This document shows, one piece after another, positions 17,845 through 24,428 of a DNA stretch of 64,000 bases (the first letter of the stretch is position 1; every line of letters starts with the position of its first letter). The notes under the pieces were generated by a model that saw only the letters and a program-made list of their open reading frames with translations, made no database searches and had not been told where the DNA came from. The DNA lies in the NCBI GenBank assembly GCA_021151835.1, contig JAGKWO010000009.1:248001-312000 (forward strand). The letters are read 5' to 3'. Made by a program: the position numbers and the translations under genes. The DNA is from Gammaproteobacteria bacterium (GTDB lineage Bacteria; Pseudomonadota; Gammaproteobacteria; Pseudomonadales; Cellvibrionaceae).

Positions 17845-18159
17845 CTACACCGATAACTTTTCCTTGATATGTCTATCAATTCTGCCAATCACACGTGCAA
17901 CACTATTAATCGTCCACAGTGGTAATTTCACACGCTCACCAACCTCATAAAACAATGCTTCCAATAGGAGCATTTCACAATATAACTGGCAAACCGCATC
18001 TTCATCCGTTACGACTGGTAATTGTTTGCTGAGCACGGTGATCGCTTTGCCATTGGGTGAATGAATTTCAAGGCGGTTTTTTTTATAAAAGGCGTATTGG
18101 ATTTGATCGAGTTTAATAACGCAGGTTGTGGGGAACGGGGGAGGGGTAACATTATCCAT
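17845..18159 (-). CDS. Small hypothetical protein behind a C4-like RNA leader
   Basis: 104 aa, not recognised. It begins with a proline-rich MDNVTPPPFPTTC, then mixed alpha/beta sequence, including an amphipathic helix (CQLYCEMLLLEALFYEVG) and a basic C-terminus (RVIGRIDRHIKEKLSV). There are no transmembrane segments and no clear DNA-binding motif. Its notable feature is the long structured leader upstream (18171-18392) with sites complementary to each other, which resembles the C4/cI antisense RNAs of P1, P7 and P4-type elements. That context suggests a small prophage- or satellite-derived gene whose expression is held off by antisense pairing. Confidence 0.6.
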   Translation of the reverse strand: MDNVTPPPFPTTCVIKLDQIQYAFYKKNRLEIHSPNGKAITVLSKQLPVVTDEDAVCQLYCEMLLLEALFYEVGERVKLPLWTINSVARVIGRIDRHIKEKLSV

Positions 18160-18170
18160 AATGAAAATCT

Positions 18171-18392
18171 CGAATATGAGGTTTTAATTCGCCCACATGA
18201 GGTAGTAATTCATGGGGGCGGACTGAACGGGGTTACTACCACCGGCCTCATATCAACACCGGCCCACCCGAAGGTGGCCCCGTCCAGCCGCCATAACAAA
18301 CAGGCAAAACTGTACGAGGACACAAAATACTCGCGTATTTAGTGCCGATATGAGGAACGGGGGTAGTAATCCCGACAGCGTTTTTTTCGCTG
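18171..18392 (-). ncRNA. Candidate C4 (P1/P7 c4, P4 cI)-like antisense RNA leader
   Basis: Read on the minus strand, GGCGGCTGGACGGGG (18292-18278) pairs with CCCCGTTCAGTCCGCC (18232-18217) as a long closing stem. Inside it are a hairpin with a UUCG loop (CCACC/GGTGG, 18279-18261) and a second CCGG/CCGG hairpin (18262-18242). The unpaired segments GATATGAGG (18254-18246) and GGTAGTAA (18240-18233) are exactly complementary to upstream CCTCATATC (18355-18347) and TTACTACC (18369-18362). Partial further sense copies lie downstream at 18208-18197 and 18181-18174, just before the ATG at 18159. This site-and-antisite arrangement is the defining logic of C4-type RNAs. Calling it C4 is inference from structure. 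Confidence 0.6.
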
Positions 18393-18515
18393 CGGGGGCA
18401 GAGTAGTGGAAGCGGTTGGCGCTGTCAATTCGATGAAATAATGAGCATTAAAAACTGCCTTTATACGCAACGTTATGCTAAAAGTATGCACGCCCATTTT
18501 TAAAAGGAGTAAACA

Positions 18516-18746
18516 ATGAGAACTATTGAGATTGAAAAAATAGGCAAGGATCTAACCGCGTTTATAAATGAAGAAAATCCAACCGATGATGATATTGGCG
18601 TTATAGATCAGCAAGGTAGCCTTGTGGGAGTTTTAATATCCCCCCAAGCTTATGAATTTTTTTTAAAAAAAGTCCAGGAAGTTGAGGACTATATTGATCG
18701 AGAGACTGTGGCCGACTTTCAAAAGTCGGGAGAGAGAAATAAATGA
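18516..18746 (+). CDS. Orphan antitoxin-like protein (Phd/YefM-like)
   Basis: 76 aa with a strong ribosome-binding site (AAAAGGAG). The pattern GVIDQQGSLVGVLISPQAYEF followed by an acidic amphipathic helix (KKVQEVEDYIDRETVADFQ) resembles the Phd/YefM-type prevent-host-death antitoxins, where the N-terminal part binds DNA and the C-terminal helix neutralises a toxin. No RelE/ParE/Doc-like toxin follows: the next gene is convergent and starts 15 bp later. It is therefore an orphan, or a pair whose toxin was lost. Family assignment is moderate. Confidence 0.6.
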   Translation: MRTIEIEKIGKDLTAFINEENPTDDDIGVIDQQGSLVGVLISPQAYEFFLKKVQEVEDYIDRETVADFQKSGERNK

Positions 18747-18761
18747 GCAACAACCTGCTTG

Positions 18762-19376
18762 CTAGTTTAATTTAGACACTTCGCTTCGCTCTGACGTGAA
18801 AATTGAACCCAGATTTGTGGTTATATACAAGCCTCTTAAGTCATTGTCTTTAACTGCATCAACGAATGCTTGGGTTACCTGGAGCGTATTAAACGCATTA
18901 AATTCAGCACGAAACACAACCCAGTTACCTAGTTTTCCTTCATGAAACGAAAGGCTTTCCAAATCGCCCCAGTCGTTTTTCTTACTTAATTTTGTATCCA
19001 GCGCATCAATGCTTTCAGCAACATTGAGTGGTGTGAATATAAATGCTTCACCACCTGAATATGTAGCTGGTATAAATTCACCATCATTTTTGATTAAATC
19101 GTAAAGTGCATCGTAAGCTTTTTTGTTGATAAAGAGTCGGCCTTCTGAAGCAGCTATATCCGGTATTGGCAACTTGGCTTTTGCTTTTTTGAAGACAGGA
19201 AAGTCAATTTGCAGTGGTTCACTGAATACTCCAGAAAAAGAGCGCGGCGTGTTATTCAATTCAATTCGATTTTCAAGTGTTTCACCATTCAGGGCACCGA
19301 CAAGCCGATCCAGCTGATTGCTGTTAAACATCGGATCGAGATAGTTCTTGTTATCAAGTAAAACCGTATAGAGCAT
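18762..19376 (-). CDS. Imm11-family immunity protein
   Basis: 204 aa. The central and C-terminal pattern LPIPDIAAS, INKKAYDALYDLIKNDGEFI, GGEAFIFTPLNVAESIDALD, then VTQAFVDAVKDNDLRGLYI, matches the Imm11 (formerly DUF1629) family of polymorphic-toxin immunity proteins, which neutralise a toxin encoded just upstream. The start overlaps an upstream stop as TAATG, and the frame ending there encodes a short toxin-like tail, so this gene probably descended from a toxin-immunity pair. AT-rich relative to core genes. Confidence 0.78.
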   Translation of the reverse strand: MLYTVLLDNKNYLDPMFNSNQLDRLVGALNGETLENRIELNNTPRSFSGVFSEPLQIDFPVFKKAKAKLPIPDIAASEGRLFINKKAYDALYDLIKNDGEFIPATYSGGEAFIFTPLNVAESIDALDTKLSKKNDWGDLESLSFHEGKLGNWVVFRAEFNAFNTLQVTQAFVDAVKDNDLRGLYITTNLGSIFTSERSEVSKLN

Positions 19377-19459
19377 TATTTACGACCTGTTTTCGGCATA
19401 ACTTCGGGTGGAACCGCGCCAGCTTGTAGCGCCCGCAGGCATTTACCCAATACGATAGG
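19376..19459 (-). pseudogene. Possible C-terminal remnant of a toxin preceding Imm11
   Basis: Immediately upstream of the Imm11 gene the minus strand has an open stretch of 27 codons ending KCLRALQAGAVPPEVMPK and a few basic residues. Its TAA overlaps the Imm11 ATG by one base (TAATG). Upstream the frame is blocked by TGA (19460-19462), while the neighbouring frame reads on as coding-like sequence, compatible with a one-base frameshift near GGG at 19445-19447. No domain is recognisable, so identification as the lost partner toxin rests on position and overlap only. Confidence 0.3.
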
Positions 19460-19628
19460 TCACAATAGAATTCTTCACGAATTGTGCTGTTAAAGACCAT
19501 GTAAGCCTCGTAGAATGCAATTTTGCTCCTGTGGCTTGATCCTCAGTTATAACATATACATACAAAAGCCGCACATGAATGTTGTGAAAAACAGCTGCCC
19601 CCGTTAACTCACATTTAAGGATAATCTT

Positions 19629-20630
19629 ATGTCGTATCCACGTCGCTCACATCAATACCTCCTGGTAATAATCAATTGCATTTTATTGTTAACGGCTCCG
19701 GCATTGGCCGGTGATAAAGTTAAAGGTAAAAGATTTTTTGAGCTTGAATCCGGTGGCACACGTTATGAAAATGCGTATGAGCTTTGCGCGGCAAAGGCGG
19801 AAGAGCGGCGCAATGATAAATCTGTCGATAACCCTTACGGTCAGGTAGTGGGGCAGGAAGACAAGGGGTCCAACGTTTGGTGTAAATTAGCTGATTCAAA
19901 CGGTAACGAAATTGATCAGCATTATGGCAGTGAAGTATGGGAGTGCCCGGCTCACGCAACGCGGGTCAACGACAGTTGTGAGTGTGCAGATGGCTACGAG
20001 TCTACCGGTAGCGCCTGTGAAAAAACGGAATCGTCTGTTGCCGAGCAAGATGAAAATTCGTCCGCTCCTTATGTTGGCGACACCAGACCTTATGATCCAA
20101 AAAAATCCCGTGAAGATGTTGAGCAGGCGCATGTCAGCGCCGGTGGTAATGTCGAAGATGTCACTTCTACCACCGTAGCCAAAAATGCCAATCAGCGAGT
20201 CAACGACAACGAAGCGAAAGGCGTTGCCGTGATTAACTGTCGCGGGAATAAAGCTGTGAAGGTCGAGTATGCAGACCCGTTAACAGGGGAACCAACAAAT
20301 GCCAATATTCCCTACAATGACAGGGATTTGCCTGTTTTCGACGATGTTGCCATTTTCACTGCTGTGCTGGACAAGGAAAAGAGTTACGAGGAACAAATGG
20401 TTGCTGCCACGAAAGAACTAAAAGCGGTTATTAACAGCGGAAAATACAAAGGTAAAGGCTTTACAGAGCAGCAGTCTAACGATATCCAGGACGGAAAATC
20501 AAAAATCGGTGATAAATCCGGCTACACATGGCATCACAATGGCGATGTGAAAAATATGCAATTAATTCCCACCGCCGTCCACCAGGCAGTAAGTCATTTA
20601 GGTGAAGGTTCTCTGTGCGAGGGAAAATAA
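19629..20630 (+). CDS. Secreted WHH-type HNH/Endo VII nuclease toxin
   Basis: 333 aa. A Sec signal peptide (hydrophobic residues 10-24, cleavage after PALA) is followed by a Cys-rich EGF-like stretch (CPAHATRVNDSCECADGY, about 115-135) and an acidic linker. The C-terminal domain ends GYTWHHNGDVKNMQLIPTA with a later VHQAVSHLG, the signature of the HNH/Endo VII 'WHH' DNase toxins of polymorphic toxin and bacteriocin systems. The paired His residues bind metal and attack DNA. A Sec signal on such a toxin is unusual; most are delivered by type VI, Rhs or two-partner systems. No recognised immunity gene follows; a 49-aa ORF is the only candidate. Confidence 0.82.
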   Translation: MSYPRRSHQYLLVIINCILLLTAPALAGDKVKGKRFFELESGGTRYENAYELCAAKAEERRNDKSVDNPYGQVVGQEDKGSNVWCKLADSNGNEIDQHYGSEVWECPAHATRVNDSCECADGYESTGSACEKTESSVAEQDENSSAPYVGDTRPYDPKKSREDVEQAHVSAGGNVEDVTSTTVAKNANQRVNDNEAKGVAVINCRGNKAVKVEYADPLTGEPTNANIPYNDRDLPVFDDVAIFTAVLDKEKSYEEQMVAATKELKAVINSGKYKGKGFTEQQSNDIQDGKSKIGDKSGYTWHHNGDVKNMQLIPTAVHQAVSHLGEGSLCEGK

Positions 20631-20638
20631 CTTGTGTG

Positions 20639-20788
20639 ATGTGCGGTAAGCATCCTGATAGCAGAGGTTTTACTTGTCATGCTGCTAAAAGCAAATTCAA
20701 AAGCGTGACAATAGGAATTTGGGTATCTATTGCAGGATGTGGGGCGAAATTATTTTCCAGGATTAAAAGGTTACTTAAAAAATTCTAA
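20639..20788 (+). CDS. Small 49-aa ORF directly after the nuclease toxin
   Basis: Starts MCGKHPDSRGFTCHAAK 8 bp after the toxin stop, has a short hydrophobic middle (VTIGIWVSIAGC) and a strongly basic end (RIKRLLKKF). Position would fit an immunity or accessory peptide, but no family is recognised and no strong ribosome site is visible. Coding status is doubtful. Confidence 0.25.
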   Translation: MCGKHPDSRGFTCHAAKSKFKSVTIGIWVSIAGCGAKLFSRIKRLLKKF

Positions 20789-20806
20789 TAAGTCGATGTG
20801 GCAGAT

Positions 20807-20832
20807 GCGCTCCCATCCGGGGTAGGGAGCGC
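20807..20832. terminator. Perfect 8-bp hairpin between convergent genes
   Basis: GCGCTCCC (20807-20814) and GGGAGCGC (20825-20832) form a GC-rich stem with a 10-nt loop, placed between the toxin region (plus) and the ThuA-like gene (minus, ends at 20849). It is a likely bidirectional terminator, although no long U-run follows on either strand. Confidence 0.45.
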
Positions 20833-20848
20833 GGTGTGGGTTAATGTT

Positions 20849-22540
20849 TTAATTGCACTGATTTTTTCTTGCCACAAAAGGTTCAAATTCTGTTGCCAGA
20901 TGTGTTAATTGCTCGGCGTCATTTTGAAATTTGCGCCCGATACGATCCAATCCAATTGACAAGTTGTCAGGAAGAATTTTTTCAAACAGCGCAAAGGTAT
21001 GCCGGTCCAACTCATCGTCTTTCAATTCCTTGTTTTCCCGCGCAAGATGTTGTTGCACTTGCACCGCCGCCAGAACAGTACTGCCTAAAATGGTATCAAC
21101 GAATTGCTCGCCGTCAAAGCCCGCAGGAATGCGCGTGTTTTTTAATGATTTATCGATCCATGGATTAACAAAGGGTTCGAATTTTTCCCAAATTCTACGG
21201 AAAGGATCAAATTCGTAAAAAATAACCGGTAATAATTGCAGCCTCCAGCACGCACCGTGTGCCTGGTTAAAATACGCATCTGCCAATTTCCCGAGCGCAA
21301 TAATGTGCGATAGCTCCAAACGATTAAAATCACGGATATGCGAAATGGGATTTAATTCGTAAAACTCTGGATCTATCACCATTTTGGCGATCAAATTTTG
21401 AAATCTCCAAACCTGGCGATGGGCTGGAATCAACCAGTAAATAATATTGCGGTAGTAATGTTTGATCATTTTGTAATGATCTTGCTGGCCGGGTAACAAG
21501 GGGGCGTAGAACCCTTGCCGTTTGGCGGGCGTGCCACTGTTTAAACTGCCGGTGAGATTAATGTTAAAAAAATGATGCCAGGTCGCATCCACTACCACGC
21601 GCCCCAAACGTTTGCCATCACGCCTTACCTGATGCCCGTCGTAAGCGCCGATGACACCGAAGGTATCGGGATTCACGGCGGGCTTTCCGGAGGTTTCGTG
21701 ACCGCCGATGACAGTCGCCCTGGCAACCACCACCGGCTTCAATGTTGTTCCATCGGCAAGTGGTGGATACTCCGGTTTGTTGTAACCGGACGCGGTGATA
21801 TTTAAACCCAAATTCGCAGGGACTTCGCACTCACCTTCATGGGGATGGTCGGGCAAATAGCGAATCATGCCTTCGGGGCTGCATAACAAAGGGTGAGGCC
21901 ATGTTTGGCGAACGTAACGGGAGCTGCGCGTTTCAAATATTGCCGGAATAATAGTTTGCGCAATGTTGTCGGATTCATCATCAAATTGATAATTACTATT
22001 TGGTGTGGCTGGATTGTAATCGTGACCCGCGCGCAAGGTATCGTGACGAGTTGCGGTACCACCATCAGGTGCAACGGGTTCACCATTAGGGCCCGGGGTA
22101 TTCCAATACCAGCGGCGCATATTGCGAATTCTGGGTAAACGCGCACAGAGCGCTGCGCCTAGATTTTCGTGGTCTCCTGTCGCAAATACGCCGCCGCCTG
22201 CATCCATAAATTCGGCAATGGCTCGCACTTCAGCGTCGGTTGCATCGACCCCTTCATCGTTGCGGCGTATCGGGAACAGGAGAATTTCATCGTAGGCAGA
22301 CAAGTCATGGGTATCGAACCTGAAATTCACCAAATCTGCATTTATATCAGCGGCATCTACATTTTCCCGATGAGCTTTTACTATTTGAAGTGTAAATCCT
22401 CGCCATGTAGTGGTTTGTAATACATTAATAAATTCACCCAGGTGAAATTTGTTTATGTGGGAGCCACCACTGTCGAGTTGTGAATGTTTATAGCCACCAC
22501 CACCATCAGTTACAATCAGTACTTTTACAACCTGTGCCAT
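20849..22540 (-). CDS. ThuA/GATase-like domain protein of unknown function
   Basis: 563 aa. The N-terminus reads KVLIVTDGGGGYKHSQLD, and a later EFMDAGGGVFATGDHENLG has the shape of a flavodoxin-like ThuA or class I amidotransferase fold (nucleophile-elbow-like region). The middle is rich in His, Asp and Trp (VVVDATWHHFFNINLTG resembles other ThuA-like proteins). The last 200 residues are helical and unrecognised. There is no signal peptide, so it is probably cytoplasmic. Function is not known. Monocistronic, flanked by a hairpin at its 3' end. Confidence 0.65.
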   Translation of the reverse strand: MAQVVKVLIVTDGGGGYKHSQLDSGGSHINKFHLGEFINVLQTTTWRGFTLQIVKAHRENVDAADINADLVNFRFDTHDLSAYDEILLFPIRRNDEGVDATDAEVRAIAEFMDAGGGVFATGDHENLGAALCARLPRIRNMRRWYWNTPGPNGEPVAPDGGTATRHDTLRAGHDYNPATPNSNYQFDDESDNIAQTIIPAIFETRSSRYVRQTWPHPLLCSPEGMIRYLPDHPHEGECEVPANLGLNITASGYNKPEYPPLADGTTLKPVVVARATVIGGHETSGKPAVNPDTFGVIGAYDGHQVRRDGKRLGRVVVDATWHHFFNINLTGSLNSGTPAKRQGFYAPLLPGQQDHYKMIKHYYRNIIYWLIPAHRQVWRFQNLIAKMVIDPEFYELNPISHIRDFNRLELSHIIALGKLADAYFNQAHGACWRLQLLPVIFYEFDPFRRIWEKFEPFVNPWIDKSLKNTRIPAGFDGEQFVDTILGSTVLAAVQVQQHLARENKELKDDELDRHTFALFEKILPDNLSIGLDRIGRKFQNDAEQLTHLATEFEPFVARKNQCN

Positions 22541-22866
22541 GATTCTCTCCTTAACCGGGAATATTGACTATTGGAGCTAACGCCCCAACCCATTCTGCAG
22601 CTCATGATTTCCAACATCCCTGGGCGTGCAGATTGATTTAAAGTAGAAACATAATCCGGAAAATACAGTGACTTTGTTGGCTATATCGGGGTGAAATTTT
22701 CCCGGTCGGCCACCGATGGGAAGCAACATTTTGTAATTTTATTGTACGGATTATTTATCACCCGCTTTATCACGTTGCTAATTATTTAGCGCTAATGTGT
22801 TACGCGGATTATCCATTGTTATTTTTTTATAATTGCTGTTTTGTATAACAGAGAAAGGTGAATAGA
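22541..22866. other. Intergenic spacer upstream of greB
   Basis: About 326 bp between divergent genes. The part nearest greB is very AT-rich, with TATAAT at 22831-22836 and TATAAC at 22845-22850 as possible -10 boxes. No gene or structured RNA was recognised. Confidence 0.35.
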
Positions 22867-23340
22867 TTGCATACGCCACTGATAACCCAACAAGGGTTAG
22901 ACGATCTAAAAAAAGAACTTGATGCGCTGTGGCGAGTTGAGCGCCCGGAAGTGACAAAAAAAGTATCCTGGGCTGCGAGCCTGGGGGACCGAAGTGAGAA
23001 CGCGGATTACCAATATAATAAAAAGCGCCTCAGGGAAATTGACCGCCGTGTTCGGTACCTGCGCAAATGCCTGGAAAATCTTAAGGTGGTGGAATATCGC
23101 CCGGAACAGGAGGGGAAGGTTTTCTTTGGGGCCTGGGTAGAAGTTGAGGACGATGACGGTCGAATTCTGAAATTTAGAATTGTCGGTTACGACGAAATTT
23201 TTAATCGCAAGGACTATATATCCATCGATGCACCTATGGCCCGGGCATTATTAAAAAAACAGGTCGGCGATGAGGCCGAGGTAAAAACCGAAGCGGGCAC
23301 GACCACCTGGTACATTAATTCAATCCACTATGAAAAATAG
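22867..23340 (+). CDS. greB: Transcription elongation factor GreB
   Basis: 157 aa. GreB rescues backtracked RNA polymerase by stimulating cleavage of the extruded transcript. The coiled-coil finger carries WAASLGDRSENADYQYNKKR with the catalytic acidic DRSEN tip. RYLRKCLENLKVV and FFGAWVEVEDDDG (rather than GreA-type sequence) identify it as GreB, and the C-terminal FKBP-like domain has GYDEIFNRKDYISID. The likely start is TTG at 22867, six bases after AAAGGTG, giving MHTPLITQQG, which aligns end to end with E. coli MKTNLITREG. A GTG at 22858 is in frame but overlaps the ribosome site. Confidence 0.95.
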   Translation: MHTPLITQQGLDDLKKELDALWRVERPEVTKKVSWAASLGDRSENADYQYNKKRLREIDRRVRYLRKCLENLKVVEYRPEQEGKVFFGAWVEVEDDDGRILKFRIVGYDEIFNRKDYISIDAPMARALLKKQVGDEAEVKTEAGTTTWYINSIHYEK

Positions 23341-23463
23341 TTTGTGAATAAATGGGATGTGAAGGGCGCGAATATTTGGAATGTCCGGTCATGGCATATT
23401 GATTGCTGTGCACTTTGTCTAATTGTTGTGTCCAGCCTTATTTGATTGTTGGGATTGATTGCC

Positions 23464-24366
23464 ATGAAAAAAAATCGTTTGTTTCTGCTGTGGATTATTC
23501 CTGCGCTACTGGTATCGGGCTGTAGCCAATTGACCGCGCGACCAGCGCTGCAAACGGTGGATATTAAAGAAGGCGCTTTATACGATTTGCGCAGCCAAAC
23601 GCCGGTGTCGCGCGATCAATTAATCGACATTATTCTCGCCAGTGATTATGTTGTGCTCGGCGAGCGGCATGACAACCCGCAACACCATGACTTGCAATTG
23701 TGGGTGCTCCAGCAACTCCAGGCGAAGCAGTGGCTTAAGCAATTGAGCCTGGAAATGATTACACCGCAGCAACAAAAAAACGTTACCGCGCTTTCGCCAG
23801 CAATCGCAGAAGATAAGGCCGCGCTGCAAAAAGCACTGGCATGGCCGGACGATGGCTGGCCATGGAGTGACTACGATGAACTGGTGCAATTAGCGGTGAA
23901 AAACTCCATTCCGTTGCGTAGTGCCAATATTGATCAGGACCAGATCAAGGCGTTGTACCAGGGGGCCAAGGCGCCGCCACCGGTGTTGTTGAGCGCGGGA
24001 GCAAAAGCGGCGCTGTTGCGCGATATTGAAGAGTCCCATTGCGGATTTATCAAGGAACCGCAAACCAGCAAGATGTTGTCAGTGCAACTCGCACGCGATG
24101 ACGCCATGGCAACTGATTTGCTGAAAACCCATGGCGGGACAGCGTTAATTGCCGGTGCATTTCATGCGCGGAAAGATGTGGGTTTTCCGTTGCATTTGCA
24201 ACAGCGTGCTGCAAATAAAACACTGGTGTCGCTGGCATTTGTTGAAATAGATGAAGTGGCTAGCCAGGAGAAATTAACAGCGCTCGCGCAACAATACGAC
24301 GTGATCTGGGTAACGCCGGTACACGAACGCGAAGATCCGTGCGCGGCGTTTACCAAATCCCGATAG
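23464..24366 (+). CDS. ChaN-family haem-binding lipoprotein
   Basis: 300 aa from the ATG at 23464. The N-terminus is a lipoprotein signal (hydrophobic core then LLVSGC lipobox), so it is likely anchored in the outer or inner membrane. DYVVLGERHDNPQHHDLQL near residue 60 and the later TALIAGAFHARKDVGFPLHL are the landmarks of the ChaN/Cofac_haem_bdg family (PF04187), where dimers bind haem. Some members take part in iron or haem uptake. No iron-uptake genes are adjacent here. Monocistronic and convergent with the S9 peptidase gene. Confidence 0.85.
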   Translation: MKKNRLFLLWIIPALLVSGCSQLTARPALQTVDIKEGALYDLRSQTPVSRDQLIDIILASDYVVLGERHDNPQHHDLQLWVLQQLQAKQWLKQLSLEMITPQQQKNVTALSPAIAEDKAALQKALAWPDDGWPWSDYDELVQLAVKNSIPLRSANIDQDQIKALYQGAKAPPPVLLSAGAKAALLRDIEESHCGFIKEPQTSKMLSVQLARDDAMATDLLKTHGGTALIAGAFHARKDVGFPLHLQQRAANKTLVSLAFVEIDEVASQEKLTALAQQYDVIWVTPVHEREDPCAAFTKSR

Positions 24367-24428
24367 CTTCCATTATTGATTTTCTTTTTAATTTCCATTG
24401 TATAAAACAAGGCGTCGATGCCCGGTGA

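Noticed and set aside
18061..18342. 93-codon plus-strand ORF across the C4-like region
   Set aside because: It overlaps the structured RNA and the opposite-strand gene; the sequence is better explained by RNA pairing than by protein coding.
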